A stretch of DNA of 64,000 nucleotides from Altererythrobacter sp. CAU 1644 (GCF_029623755.1 NZ_CP121106.1:2670352-2734351), one strand, 5' to 3'; positions 38,988 to 48,493 are shown, numbered from the stretch's first letter. The notes: a model not told the origin generated them from the letters alone. Numbers and translations: made by a program.

Positions 38988-40814
38988 ATGCCGCAAATTC
39001 GCCGCCTTCCCGACAGTCTCGTCAACCGTATCGCCGCTGGCGAGGTGGTCGAACGACCCGCAGCGGCGCTTAAGGAGCTCATCGAAAACGCAATCGATGC
39101 AGGTGCCCGGCGAATCGCGGTCAAGCTGCTCGATGGGGGCCTCGGACGGATCGAGGTGACCGATGATGGCTGCGGCATGACGCCCGAGGAAATGGGCCTG
39201 GCGCTCGAACGCCATGCCACCTCGAAACTTCCTGATGAAGCCATCGAACAGGTTGCCACGCTCGGTTTTCGCGGTGAAGCCTTGCCATCGATAGCGAGTG
39301 TCGCGCGCTTCACGATCGAGAGCCGAGTGCGCGAGGCCGACAGCGGGTGGAGAAGGGTGGTCGATCATGGCGAACTGGTCGAGGAAGGGCCCGTCGCTCT
39401 CCCGCCGGGAACGCGGGTCAGGGTCGAGAACCTGTTTGCCAAGCTGCCCGCGCGGCGCAAGTTCCTGCGCACGGCGCGCAGCGAGTACGCCGCCTGCCTC
39501 GATGTGGTGCGCAGGCTGGCGATGGCCCGGCCGGAGATCGCCTTCACTCTCGAACACGGCGACCGGCGAATAATCGCGACGCGACCGGAGGAACCACTGG
39601 CCGATCGGGTCGCGGGGATCGTTGCGCGCGAGCTCAAGGATAATGCCGTCGCGATCGAGTGCGAACGTCCAGGCGTAAGCGGTGCCATGCGGCTGACCGG
39701 AATTGCCGGCCTGCCGACGTACAATCGCGGCGTCGCCGATCACCAGTATCTGTTCGTCAATGGCCGCCCGGTGAAGGACCGGCTGCTCGTCGGTGCGGTT
39801 CGCGGGGCCTATGCCGATATGCTGGCGCGCGACCGTCACGCCGTGCTGGCGCTGTTTCTCGAGGTAGCCCCGGAAGACGTCGATGTGAACGTCCATCCGG
39901 CGAAGACGGAAGTACGCTTTCGTGACGCCAGCGGCGTCCGCGGCTTCATCGTCTCTGGCTTGCGACAGGCGCTGGCGACTGGGGACCGGCGCAGCGCCCA
40001 AGGCCCCGATCGCGGGGCGATGGCGCGCTGGCAGCAAGAGCCGATGCGTAACGAGCCCTCACCGGTATTGCGCTCCATCTTCGAAGGGCGCGATTGGGGC
40101 GGGCCTCGCGACCAAGTTGCCGAAGCGCGGGCGGTGTGGCGTGGCGTCGAAGCCGACGTCCTGACAGCGCCGGATGCCGCTCCGATGGGCCGCGCCGAAG
40201 AGGCGTCTCCAATCGAGGCCGAGGCCGCGGACTACCCGCTGGGTGTCGCGCGCGGACAGGTCGCCAACACCTATATCGTCGCCGAAGCAGCCGACGGATT
40301 GGTGCTCGTCGACCAACATGCGGCGCATGAACGGCTTGTGCTCGAACGGCTCCGGGCGGCAGGGGCGGGCGAGGCCGCGGCGAGGTCGCAAGCCCTGCTC
40401 GTTCCCGACGTAGTCGAAATGGACGAGGTCGATTGCGATCGTCTCGAAGATGCGGCGAAAGGCCTCGCGCAATTCGGGCTGGCAATCGAACGGTTCGGTC
40501 CATCGGCAATGCTGGTGCGCGCTGTGCCGCATGCGCTGGGCAAGGCCAATCCGGCATCGCTGTTGCGCGATCTGGCCGACGATATCGCCAAGCATGGCGA
40601 GGCACTGCTGCTCGGCGAGAAACTCGAACACGTGCTTGCGACCATGGCCTGCCACGGTTCTGTGAGGGCAGGGCGGGTGCTGCGGGTCGAGGAAATGAAC
40701 GCACTGCTACGCGAAATGGAGCGCACGCCCCGGTCGGGACAGTGCAATCATGGGCGACCGACGTGGGTCAAACTCTCGATGGAAGACGTCGAGAAACTGT
40801 TCGGGAGACATTGA
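38988..40814 (+). CDS. mutL: DNA mismatch repair endonuclease MutL
   Basis: 608 residues. GHKL ATPase N-terminal domain with ELIENAIDAGA, DDGCGMT, GFRGEALPSIASV. The C-terminal domain carries DQHAAHERLVLE at about residue 442, matching DQHA-x2-E-x4-E, plus ACHGS at about 554 and CNHGRPTW at about 586. These metal-binding motifs indicate nicking endonuclease activity, as in bacteria without MutH. The frame is open 31 codons further; the chosen ATG has AGGA spaced properly. Confidence 0.97.
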   Translation: MPQIRRLPDSLVNRIAAGEVVERPAAALKELIENAIDAGARRIAVKLLDGGLGRIEVTDDGCGMTPEEMGLALERHATSKLPDEAIEQVATLGFRGEALPSIASVARFTIESRVREADSGWRRVVDHGELVEEGPVALPPGTRVRVENLFAKLPARRKFLRTARSEYAACLDVVRRLAMARPEIAFTLEHGDRRIIATRPEEPLADRVAGIVARELKDNAVAIECERPGVSGAMRLTGIAGLPTYNRGVADHQYLFVNGRPVKDRLLVGAVRGAYADMLARDRHAVLALFLEVAPEDVDVNVHPAKTEVRFRDASGVRGFIVSGLRQALATGDRRSAQGPDRGAMARWQQEPMRNEPSPVLRSIFEGRDWGGPRDQVAEARAVWRGVEADVLTAPDAAPMGRAEEASPIEAEAADYPLGVARGQVANTYIVAEAADGLVLVDQHAAHERLVLERLRAAGAGEAAARSQALLVPDVVEMDEVDCDRLEDAAKGLAQFGLAIERFGPSAMLVRAVPHALGKANPASLLRDLADDIAKHGEALLLGEKLEHVLATMACHGSVRAGRVLRVEEMNALLREMERTPRSGQCNHGRPTWVKLSMEDVEKLFGRH

Positions 40815-41296
40815 TGCGTCCTGCTGCCGTTGCCGCGCTGGTGGCGATTGTCACCGCCTGTTCCGAGCCGGCGGAGGAGCCGGAAATCGATATCGAGCAG
40901 ATGAACGAAGATGCGCGCGGCCCCGCGGTGCCGATCGAACTTCAGGTCATCGGCTATCCCGATATCGAGAAATACGAGCTGTTCGGAGCGAGTTGTGCAT
41001 TTTCGCCCGAGGGTGGCGGGCTCGGCGCCGTTGTGCTTGCGATGCAGGAAGGCGGCTACCTCAAGATCGATGGCCGGATCGAGAAGTTTGCGCCCGATGC
41101 AGGAAGTGCCGAACAACCCTATGGCACACGCTCAAAACACGATGGGCTCGAGCGCAGCTTCGAACTCGAAATCGACCAGGAAGCGGGCAAGCAGTCGGGC
41201 TATGAGACCATCAATTACCCGGCGACCTTGACCGTTCGCGATGCCTCCGACCGCGAAGTCTATCTGTCGGAGGGCATGGCGCAGTGCGGAGCGTGA
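40814..41296 (+). CDS. Lipoprotein of unknown family, first of a tandem pair
   Basis: 160 residues. A short signal with lipobox (AAVAALVAIVTAC, Cys at about residue 16) and an acidic linker (SEPAEEPEIDIEQMNEDARG). The mature core ELFGASCAFSPEGGGLGAVVLAMQEGGYLKIDGRI has a Cys and a Gly-rich run; a second Cys lies near the C-terminus (MAQCGA). TGATG overlap with mutL makes this translationally coupled to the repair gene. A paralogue of the next gene downstream. No family recognised. Confidence 0.75.
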   Translation: MRPAAVAALVAIVTACSEPAEEPEIDIEQMNEDARGPAVPIELQVIGYPDIEKYELFGASCAFSPEGGGLGAVVLAMQEGGYLKIDGRIEKFAPDAGSAEQPYGTRSKHDGLERSFELEIDQEAGKQSGYETINYPATLTVRDASDREVYLSEGMAQCGA

Positions 41297-41405
41297 TCCG
41301 GAGTTTCGGCCGAACCCTAGCCTAGCGGGGCCACTTCCTCCGCAGTTGCCCCACTTGGGCCAAATTTGCGCTGCACAATGCCGCGAAGCCATCCGGGAGG
41401 CGCAG

Positions 41406-41861
41406 ATGCGTTGGACGATAGCATTGGTAACCTTGGCGCTCGCCGGGTGCGGCGGCACCGAGGAGACTGTCATCGAACCGGAAGAGGTCGAGATCGCGCC
41501 TGAGCGGATCCTCTACCAAGACATCGAGGCGAACGACCTGTTCGGGGCCAGCTGCGCATTCGCGCCTGCTGGTGGCGGCAGCGGCGCGATCGCCATTGCC
41601 ATGTTGGACGCGGGGTTCATCAAGATCGGCGGCGAGATCGTCAGGCTTGCGGCGATCAACGAAGAGCAGCAGCTCGACCCGCCCGAATTGAAGTTTGCCG
41701 GGGAGGACTATGCTTTCAGCTTGAACCTCGATCCGGAAACCGAACGCCCTCGCGAGGGCAATGGGCGCGAATTCGATGCCCAGCTTTCGGTCAGGGCAAG
41801 GGACGGCTCAACGATCTACGATTCCGCAGGACTGGTCCAATGCGGCTCTGCGCCGAGCTGA
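41406..41861 (+). CDS. Lipoprotein of unknown family, second of a tandem pair
   Basis: 151 residues. Lipobox LALAGC (Cys about residue 14) and a Glu-rich linker. The core DLFGASCAFAPAGGGSGAIAIAMLDAGFIKIGGEIVR matches the preceding protein (FGASCAF-x-P-x-GGG, then AM and K-I-x-G-x-I), again with a C-terminal Cys (VQCG). Starts after a 109-nt gap. Stop abuts the converging DUF1206 stop, forming TGATCA. Confidence 0.75.
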   Translation: MRWTIALVTLALAGCGGTEETVIEPEEVEIAPERILYQDIEANDLFGASCAFAPAGGGSGAIAIAMLDAGFIKIGGEIVRLAAINEEQQLDPPELKFAGEDYAFSLNLDPETERPREGNGREFDAQLSVRARDGSTIYDSAGLVQCGSAPS

Positions 41862-42668
41862 TCAGGCCCTGAAGGCAGGAATTTTTCCTTCGGCGCCCAT
41901 GTCCGGAATGATCCGGTAACGAGCGAGGATCAGGCTGAACAATCCGAACGTCAGCAGCCCGGCGGCCACGAGCTGGAATACCACACCTTCGCCGGCGAGC
42001 GACGCCACGGCGTCACCGAGGGTCTTCACCTGATCGCTGCCGCCTGACAGGATGCCGGCGTTGATCAGCGACCATCCGATGACCAGGAAAACGACAGTAC
42101 GGGCTGCGAAACCGATCTGGCCGAGCAGCTTGGTATGCGAAGGCGCGCCTGCCGCAATGCGGTTCATGAAGCTGGCGGTGTAGCTTTTCTTGGCCTGGTT
42201 GAATGCTGCGAGGAAAAACGCGAGGCCAAGGATGGCCAGTACCACCCCGCCAAATTGTATCGAGAGAACGCCAGCGGCCGCTTCCTGCGCGCCGCCGCCC
42301 GAACCGGCCCCTTCGCTGTTCTGGCCGGCAAACTGGTAGGCCGACCAAGCGAGTGCGAGATGGCCGATGGCGCTGCCCGCGTGGCCGATCCGCGTGCCCC
42401 AGCCGACGGTATCGCTACCGTGGTTCTCGATGTCGAAGAAGGTCGAAGCGAAGCGGAACAGGGCGTAGGCGAACAGGCCCACGACCATCAGCCACAGGAT
42501 AGCCTCACCGAGCGGGAAATCCTCGATTGCCTTGAAGATGCCGTCGGTGCCTTCGCTGACCTTTCCGGCGCTCGTGAGCGCGATCAGGCCGAGCACCGAA
42601 TACATGATCGCACGGCTGAAATAGCCCACGCGAACGAGCAAGCTGAACTTTTCCGACTTGTCGACCAT
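41862..42668 (-). CDS. DUF1206 domain-containing membrane protein
   Basis: 268 residues with three repeats of a two-helix unit, the DUF1206 pattern: KFSLLVRVGYFSRAIMYSVLGLIAL, then TRIGHAGSAIGHLALAWSAYQFA, then LGQIGFAARTVVFLVIGWSLINAGI. Each unit begins with a GxxxR-type motif. The function is unknown. In-frame GTG and ATG lie 4 and 2 codons upstream; GGGGA five nucleotides before the ATG chosen decides the start. Confidence 0.88.
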   Translation of the reverse strand: MVDKSEKFSLLVRVGYFSRAIMYSVLGLIALTSAGKVSEGTDGIFKAIEDFPLGEAILWLMVVGLFAYALFRFASTFFDIENHGSDTVGWGTRIGHAGSAIGHLALAWSAYQFAGQNSEGAGSGGGAQEAAAGVLSIQFGGVVLAILGLAFFLAAFNQAKKSYTASFMNRIAAGAPSHTKLLGQIGFAARTVVFLVIGWSLINAGILSGGSDQVKTLGDAVASLAGEGVVFQLVAAGLLTFGLFSLILARYRIIPDMGAEGKIPAFRA

Positions 42669-42735
42669 CGTCATCCCCACTGCTTGGTTTGGGGTGGCAA
42701 CGGTCGAAGTCCCGGAAAAGGTCCGAGAAATATGC

Positions 42736-43836
42736 CTACACGTTGAACTTGAACAGCATCACGTCGCCGTCCTGAACCAGGTACTCCTTGCCCTCCTGGC
42801 GTAGCTTGCCCGCTTCCTTCGCTCCGTTCTCGCCGCCCAGGGCGATGTAGTCGTCGTAGGCGATCGTTTCGGCGCGGATGAAGCCCCGTTCGAAATCGGT
42901 GTGGATTTCGCCGGCAGCCTGCGGAGCCTTGGCGCCCGCAGGGAAGGTCCAGGCGCGGGCTTCCTTGGGGCCAGCGGTGAAGAAGGTGTTGAGGCCGAGC
43001 AGCTTGTAGCCTGCGCGGATTACGCGGCTAAGCCCGCTTTCCTCGAGCCCGAGTTCTGCCAGGTACTCCTTGCGGTCCTCTTCCGGCATGGCGACAAGTT
43101 CGCTTTCAATCGCGGCAGAAACTACCACGGCCTGCGCCCCTTCGCGCTCTGCCTTGGCGAACACTTCGTCCGACAGCGCATTGCCCTTGGCAGCATCCTC
43201 TTCGGCGACATTGCAGACATAGAGGACCGGCTTGGCAGTGAGCAGCTGAGCTTGCGCAAATAGCCGGGCTTCTTCGTCATCCTTGGGTTCTGTGAGGCGA
43301 GCCGGCTTGCCGTCGCGCAGAAGCTCCAGCGCCTGTCCCAGGACGCTGGCCATGGCTTTGGCTTCCTTGTCGCCGCCGGTCGCGCGCTTGGCAGCGGCGG
43401 GCACACGCTTTTCGAGGCTTTCCAGATCAGCGAGCATCAGCTCGGTCTCGACTACTTCGGCATCGGCGATCGGATCGACCTTGTTGGCGACGTGCTGGAT
43501 GTCGTCATCCTCGAAACAGCGCAGGACATGGACGATCGCGTCCACTTCGCGGATGTTGCCGAGGAACTGGTTGCCGAGGCCTTCGCCCTTGCTCGCGCCT
43601 TTCACCAGTCCGGCGATGTCGACGAAGGCAAGCTGCGTCGGAACGATCTTGGCCGAACCGGCAATTGCGGCGATCTTGTCGAGCCGTTCGTCAGGGACGG
43701 AAACCTGGCCGACGTTCGGTTCGATCGTGCAAAAGGGATAGTTCGCGGCCTGTGCAGCCTGCGTCTCTGTCAAAGCATTGAAAAGGGTGGACTTGCCGAC
43801 ATTGGGCAAGCCGACGATCCCGCAACGGAAACCCAT
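42736..43836 (-). CDS. ychF: Redox-regulated ATPase YchF (OLA1-type)
   Basis: 366 residues. P-loop GLPNVGKST (about residues 9-17) near the N-terminus, a coiled-coil insertion and a C-terminal TGS domain (ETIAYDDYIALGGENGAKEAGKLRQEGKEYLVQDGDVMLFKFNV). YchF is a ribosome-associated Obg-family protein that prefers ATP. Chosen start has TTCCGGAGTTTTCG; the frame continues 30 codons upstream. Confidence 0.96.
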   Translation of the reverse strand: MGFRCGIVGLPNVGKSTLFNALTETQAAQAANYPFCTIEPNVGQVSVPDERLDKIAAIAGSAKIVPTQLAFVDIAGLVKGASKGEGLGNQFLGNIREVDAIVHVLRCFEDDDIQHVANKVDPIADAEVVETELMLADLESLEKRVPAAAKRATGGDKEAKAMASVLGQALELLRDGKPARLTEPKDDEEARLFAQAQLLTAKPVLYVCNVAEEDAAKGNALSDEVFAKAEREGAQAVVVSAAIESELVAMPEEDRKEYLAELGLEESGLSRVIRAGYKLLGLNTFFTAGPKEARAWTFPAGAKAPQAAGEIHTDFERGFIRAETIAYDDYIALGGENGAKEAGKLRQEGKEYLVQDGDVMLFKFNV

Positions 43837-43962
43837 CGAAAACTCCGGAAGTAGGGTGGTTGGCAGCCCCCTTAGCGAGTTGCGGGCGCGAGGGGAAGCG
43901 TGCCGCTCGACAGCGAGCCTGCGCATGCTAAGCAGGAGCCGAAAGCTTCATGGGGAGGAAGT

Positions 43963-46314
43963 ATGCGTTCGGTATTACTGGCAGGCGCGGTGGCGTTGGC
44001 GGTGGCGTTGAGCGTTCCGGCAGTTGCGGAGGACGCGCTGATCGAAGTCGCCGCGAGCCAGGAAGATGGCAAGATCATGCTCACTCTGCCCGCGGCCGGC
44101 CCGGACGGGATCATGGCGCGATACCTTTACGTCGCGCAGATCGAAACCGGCGTCGGTTCCGCAGCTACGGGTGTGGATCGCGGCGCGCCGTTGCGGACCG
44201 GCATCATCCGCTTTCGCCGCATGGGTAAGAAGGTCCTCGCCGAGCTGGAGAACACCACTTTCATTGCTCCTGCAGGGTCGGCTGCACAGCAGGCCTCGGT
44301 TGCGAACAGCTTCACCAATGCAACCTTGTGGGTCGGCGACATCGAGCAGTCGGCAGGCGGGAAGGGCGTGTCCTTCGACTTCGCCCCGTTTCTGGCGATG
44401 GATCATTTCGGCTTCGCTCCGCAATTGGGCGAAGGCTATGCGCTGAACGAGAAGTTCTCGCTCGCGGACCCTGCTAAGGTGAAGGCATTTCCCGAGAATG
44501 TTGAATTCTCGGCGTTGTTGAGCTTCTCGTCGAAGAAGCCGACCCCCGAACTGCGCAACGTCTCGCCATCTGGCGGGGATGTTTCGCTGTGGGTGCGGCA
44601 TTCGCTGATCGCTTTGCCCGATGAGCCGATTGCTCCTCGCGCTGACCCCTACAACTTCGCGTTCTCGACCTACAAATACGATTTCTCGGCGCCGCTTGGA
44701 CGGTCGATGCTGGTCAAGCTGGCCGAGCGGCATCGCCTGGAGAAGGTCGATCCCGCAGCTGAGCGGTCGCCGGTGAAGGAACCGATCGTCTATTACGTCG
44801 ATGGCGCGGCGCCCGAACCCGTCCGGCAGGCGCTGATCGACGGCGTGGGCTGGTGGGCCGAAGCCTTCGAGGACGCCGGGTTCATCGATGCCTTCCGGGT
44901 CGATGTGCTCCCGCCCGAGATCGACCCGCTCGATATCCGGTACAATGTCGTCAACTGGGTCAATCGGGCCACGCGCGGGTGGTCCTATGGCCCCAGCATC
45001 GTCGATCCGCGCACCGGCGAAATCCTCAAGGGCAGCGTCATGCTCGGTTCGCTGCGGGTGCGACAGGATATCCTGATATTCCAGGCGCTGATGGGAGCGG
45101 GCCTGACCGACAGCGGCCTGCCCGATGACCCGGTTGCCGTGGCACTGGCGCGCATCCGCCAATTGGGCGCGCACGAGGTCGGCCACACGCTCGGCCTCGC
45201 ACACAATTTCGCGGCGAGTTCGCAAGGTCGCTATTCGGTGATGGATTATCCGGCACCGCGGATCGAACTGGTCGACGGCAAGCTGACCATTGCCGACGCC
45301 TATGGCGTGGGCGTGGGCGAGTGGGACAAGTTCGCGATCAAATATCTCTACGCTGCCCGCAGCGATGCGGAGGCGCGGGCAATGGTGCAGGAAGCTCAGG
45401 CGCGCGGTTTGCGCTTCGTGGGCGATAGCGATGCGCGCGGGAGCGACAGCGCCAACCCTCACGGATCGCTGTGGGATGATTTCGCCGATCCGGTGGCCGA
45501 ACTCGGTCGGGTGATGGCGGTTCGACAGGCGGCGCTGGCGCGTTTCGATGCCAACGCTGTCCCCGAAGGACAGGATCTGGCGAGCCTGCGGCGAGCGTTC
45601 GTGCCGATCTGGCTGCTCCACCGCTACCAGGTCGAGAGTGCGGCCAAAGCGCTGGGCGGGGTGGTGGCACCACATGCGTTGGCAGGCGACCAAGCGGCAG
45701 TCGAAAAGGTTGCAGGGACGGACCAGCGAGCCGCGCTTGACGCCCTGATTTCAGCCATGTCGGTCGAGGCGCTTGAAGTTCCCGCGCGGCTTCAGCCGCT
45801 GCTCTCGTATGGTCCTTCGACCGATTACGACTATTCGACCATGATCGAGGTCATGCCGACAGCCGGCGGACCCGTGTTCGATACGCTGCGCGCGACGGAG
45901 ATCGGGGCGGTGCACGTCCTCGACAGCCTGCTCGATCCGCAGCGGCTCAACCGCCTCGAGATGCAATCCTCGGGCGATGCCGGCACGCCGTCGGCGCATG
46001 CGGTCGTCACCCGCCTGGTGGAGCATGCCGATGCTTCGGCGCGGCGCGGAGCCACCGGCCGCCGGATCGCAACCGTCATTGCACTCGATCTCGCCAGGAC
46101 TGCGCGCGAAGGCCAGCTTTCGCGTTCGATCGCGCTGCAGATCGACGGGCAACTCGCGCGCTGGGCAGACGATTTGGGCAAGGCGAGCGGCACGGGCGAA
46201 GAAGCCGACTGGCGCCGTGGTCTGGGCGCGCTGCTCAGCGACAGCGAGAAGCTCTCCGAAGCGGTCAAGGACAAGAAGCTGTTGCCCGACGTCCCGCCGG
46301 GAATGCCGATCTGA
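43963..46314 (+). CDS. Exported zinc-dependent metalloprotease (DUF5117/DUF4953 type)
   Basis: 783 residues with a signal peptide (MRSVLLAGAVALAVALSVPAVAEDA). Zinc motif HEVGHTLGLAHN at about residue 404 (HExxHxxGxxH), an aspzincin/gluzincin-like site common in the DUF5117/DUF4953 proteins. The upstream half is beta-rich (RTGIIRFRRMGKKVLAELENTTFIAP). The natural substrate is unknown. GGGGAGGAAGT before ATG is a strong ribosome site; the frame is open 21 codons upstream. It stops back-to-back with the SDR gene (TGATCA). Confidence 0.88.
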   Translation: MRSVLLAGAVALAVALSVPAVAEDALIEVAASQEDGKIMLTLPAAGPDGIMARYLYVAQIETGVGSAATGVDRGAPLRTGIIRFRRMGKKVLAELENTTFIAPAGSAAQQASVANSFTNATLWVGDIEQSAGGKGVSFDFAPFLAMDHFGFAPQLGEGYALNEKFSLADPAKVKAFPENVEFSALLSFSSKKPTPELRNVSPSGGDVSLWVRHSLIALPDEPIAPRADPYNFAFSTYKYDFSAPLGRSMLVKLAERHRLEKVDPAAERSPVKEPIVYYVDGAAPEPVRQALIDGVGWWAEAFEDAGFIDAFRVDVLPPEIDPLDIRYNVVNWVNRATRGWSYGPSIVDPRTGEILKGSVMLGSLRVRQDILIFQALMGAGLTDSGLPDDPVAVALARIRQLGAHEVGHTLGLAHNFAASSQGRYSVMDYPAPRIELVDGKLTIADAYGVGVGEWDKFAIKYLYAARSDAEARAMVQEAQARGLRFVGDSDARGSDSANPHGSLWDDFADPVAELGRVMAVRQAALARFDANAVPEGQDLASLRRAFVPIWLLHRYQVESAAKALGGVVAPHALAGDQAAVEKVAGTDQRAALDALISAMSVEALEVPARLQPLLSYGPSTDYDYSTMIEVMPTAGGPVFDTLRATEIGAVHVLDSLLDPQRLNRLEMQSSGDAGTPSAHAVVTRLVEHADASARRGATGRRIATVIALDLARTAREGQLSRSIALQIDGQLARWADDLGKASGTGEEADWRRGLGALLSDSEKLSEAVKDKKLLPDVPPGMPI

Positions 46315-47316
46315 TCAGACCTTGTGCACCGCGCGCATGAGGGGACCGAGTGCGGGTGAACGACCGAGCCATCCCACCTGGGTTTCGGCGCAGACCTCAT
46401 TGATCGCAAGTTGGGGGATGGACCCGCCGCTGACGGCTTGGCGCAGTGGGCGGGTGCCCTGTGGCATGGCGATCAGTTTGGCGATAGCGCGCGGCACATC
46501 CATGGGATCGGCGCTGCGACCCGATCCGTCTTCGTGGCCCATCCGATCGAATTGCGCCGGATAACCTGCCGCATGATGATCCGGTGTGCGGGCCTTGAGC
46601 GCGGCGGAGTACATGTTTCGATTGACCCAAACCTTCGTCGGGTAGCCGCCCGGTTCGATGATCGTGACATCGATATTGTGCGGTACGAGTTCGTAGGCGA
46701 GCTGCTCGCTCATCGATTCCAGCGCAAACTTGGTCGCCGAATAATGGCCCGAATACGGGACGATGACCCGGCCCAGCTGGCTCGATATCTGGATGATCTG
46801 GCCCGATCCGCGCTCGCGCATGCCCGGCAGGAACGCGCGCGCCAGGCGGTGCGGCCCGAACACGTTCGTTTCGAATATCAACCGCGTGGCTTCCATGTCC
46901 TGGATTTCGACGGGCGAAGTGATCCCGATGCCCGCATTGTTGATCAGGACATCGATCGCGCCGCCGCCGAGGGCGCGGTCGACATAAGTCACCGCATCTT
47001 CGATCTCGGACGGCTCGTTCACGTCGAGTCGCAGCACCTCGATGTCGAGATCGTCATTCCTGGCGACCGCGATCAATTCTTCGGCCTCGGGGCGCGGCGT
47101 GTTGCGCATCGTGGCAAACACCTTCGCCCCCAGCCTGGCATAGTGTTCTGCGCCGAGCCGGCCGAATCCGGAGGAACAGCCCGTGATGAGAATGCTCTTG
47201 CCCGAAAGATCGGGCATGAACTCGAGTGCGTCACCTTGTGCAAGCGAAGTGGTCGCGGCCAGGGCGCCCGTGGCTGCGATCCCTGTCATGAGCGAACGGC
47301 GGGTTACATCGGGCAC
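46315..47316 (-). CDS. Short-chain dehydrogenase/reductase with a Tat-like signal
   Basis: 333 residues from a GTG with AGAGGAGACCCGCA before it; upstream ATGs exist. An N-terminal TRRSLMTG (RR at residues 6-7) and an Ala-rich hydrophobic run (GIAATGALAATTSLAQ) resemble a Tat signal. The SDR core follows: ITGCSSGFGRLG (cofactor loop), NNAG (about 126-129), S178, Y192 and K196. The substrate is unknown. A periplasmic NAD(P)-dependent SDR would be odd; cytosolic retention of the N-terminus is the alternative. Confidence 0.85.
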   Translation of the reverse strand: MPDVTRRSLMTGIAATGALAATTSLAQGDALEFMPDLSGKSILITGCSSGFGRLGAEHYARLGAKVFATMRNTPRPEAEELIAVARNDDLDIEVLRLDVNEPSEIEDAVTYVDRALGGGAIDVLINNAGIGITSPVEIQDMEATRLIFETNVFGPHRLARAFLPGMRERGSGQIIQISSQLGRVIVPYSGHYSATKFALESMSEQLAYELVPHNIDVTIIEPGGYPTKVWVNRNMYSAALKARTPDHHAAGYPAQFDRMGHEDGSGRSADPMDVPRAIAKLIAMPQGTRPLRQAVSGGSIPQLAINEVCAETQVGWLGRSPALGPLMRAVHKV

Positions 47317-47348
47317 TGCGGGTCTCCTCTCGCCGCGCATCATAGCGC

Positions 47349-47855
47349 CTATTCGGCGGGTATCGAGTCCAACCAGGCTGTCGCCTCTGACGGGGACCGG
47401 AGTTGGACAACCTTGTCCCAATGCCCTTCAAGGCGATCGTGCAGGCGAATGCGAGGGCCGGCGTTCCAGCGGGCGACATACCAAAGGAAAGAGAGGTCGA
47501 GCCGCTCGGGGCATCCGTCGGTCATGTCGAACCGGGTTTCGCCCCATCCCGTGACGATGCGTTTCAGAACGCGTAGCAGGCACAGGGTTATCGGGTAATC
47601 GAGATAGACGATTGTGTCTGCGCGCGGTGTACGGATGTCGAGCGTGCCGCCGTAGGTCCCGTCGATCACCCAGCGCTCTTTCGCGACGACTTTGCCCAAC
47701 CGCTCCCTGACTTCTGCTTTGCTGGATTCAACCCATCCAGGCTTCCAGTTGAGCTGGTCCATATGGATGAGAGGCAGGTCGAGCTTCTCCGCGAGATCGC
47801 GAGCAAGCGTAGACTTGCCCGCTCCGCATGGGCCGACGACCAGGACGCGCAGCAT
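47349..47855 (-). CDS. P-loop kinase-like protein (FlaR/adenylate-kinase-related)
   Basis: 168 residues. P-loop GPCGAGKST (about residues 8-16) starts a short nucleoside/kinase-like fold; LDLPLIHMDQLNWKPGW and VIDGTYGGTLDIRTPRADTIVYLDYP are the characteristic FlaR/topology-modulation-like family features (GTYGG with a YLDYP core). Family members are annotated as topology modulation proteins or adenylate-kinase-related, without firm biochemistry. The gap to pth is 5 nt, so it is likely in one transcript with pth. Confidence 0.85.
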   Translation of the reverse strand: MLRVLVVGPCGAGKSTLARDLAEKLDLPLIHMDQLNWKPGWVESSKAEVRERLGKVVAKERWVIDGTYGGTLDIRTPRADTIVYLDYPITLCLLRVLKRIVTGWGETRFDMTDGCPERLDLSFLWYVARWNAGPRIRLHDRLEGHWDKVVQLRSPSEATAWLDSIPAE

Positions 47856-47860
47856 CGCTC

Positions 47861-48430
47861 TCAATCCTGCAGGCGCAGGGCTATGTCGCTCATGAAACGG
47901 GGGTCGTCGCCTTTCGCCAGCCATTCTGCCTCAGCACCTATCGCCCCCAGCATCTGTACCAGATCGCCCTGTTCGCTCTTGCCATAATTGCCGAGCACAT
48001 ATCCTGTCACCCGATCCTTGTGTCCCGGGTGCCCGATACCAATACGGACCCGGCGGAAATCCTCGCCGATATGCTGGATTGTCGAGCGGATACCGTTGTG
48101 CCCGGCAGCCCCGCCGCCGCGCTTCACCTTGACGCGAAAAGGGTCGAGATCGAGTTCGTCGTAGAATACGGTCACGTCCTGCGGTTCCAGCTTGTAGTAG
48201 CGCATGGCCTCGCCAATCGATTGACCCGACTTGTTCATGAAGGTCGCCGGCTTGAGCAGCAGGATTCTCTCCGATCCGATGCGGCCTTCCTGGGTCCAGC
48301 CTTGGAACTTCTTCTGCGTCGGAGCGAAACCATGCATTTCGGCAATAACGTCGCAAGCCATGAAGCCGACGTTGTGTCGGTTCATCGCATATTGCGGTCC
48401 AGGATTTCCGAGGCCTACCCAAAGCTGCAT
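47861..48430 (-). CDS. pth: Peptidyl-tRNA hydrolase
   Basis: 189 residues. Recycles peptidyl-tRNA released from stalled ribosomes. GLGNPGPQYAMNRHNVGF (catalytic His at about residue 19), KPATFMNKSGQSIGEAMRYY and YDELDLDPFRVKVKRGGGAAGHNGIRSTIQHIG are classic Pth motifs. Follows rplY with a terminator between the two; the rplY-pth order is typical of proteobacteria. Confidence 0.97.
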   Translation of the reverse strand: MQLWVGLGNPGPQYAMNRHNVGFMACDVIAEMHGFAPTQKKFQGWTQEGRIGSERILLLKPATFMNKSGQSIGEAMRYYKLEPQDVTVFYDELDLDPFRVKVKRGGGAAGHNGIRSTIQHIGEDFRRVRIGIGHPGHKDRVTGYVLGNYGKSEQGDLVQMLGAIGAEAEWLAKGDDPRFMSDIALRLQD

Positions 48431-48462
48431 GCGCGCCCTCTAGCGGCAGCCACCCGAAATGC

Positions 48463-48493
48463 AAAACGCCGGGCCTCTCGCGAAGCCCGGCGC
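48463..48493 (-). terminator. Terminator of rplY
   Basis: On the minus strand GCGCCGGGC and GCCCGGCG pair (8 bp perfect) around a 10-nt loop, followed by TTTTGC. It lies 30 nt after the rplY stop, just before pth. Confidence 0.8.

Noticed and set aside
43975..45693. A 572-codon minus-strand open frame opposite the metalloprotease gene
   Set aside because: Same explanation; the plus-strand gene has a signal peptide and zinc motif.
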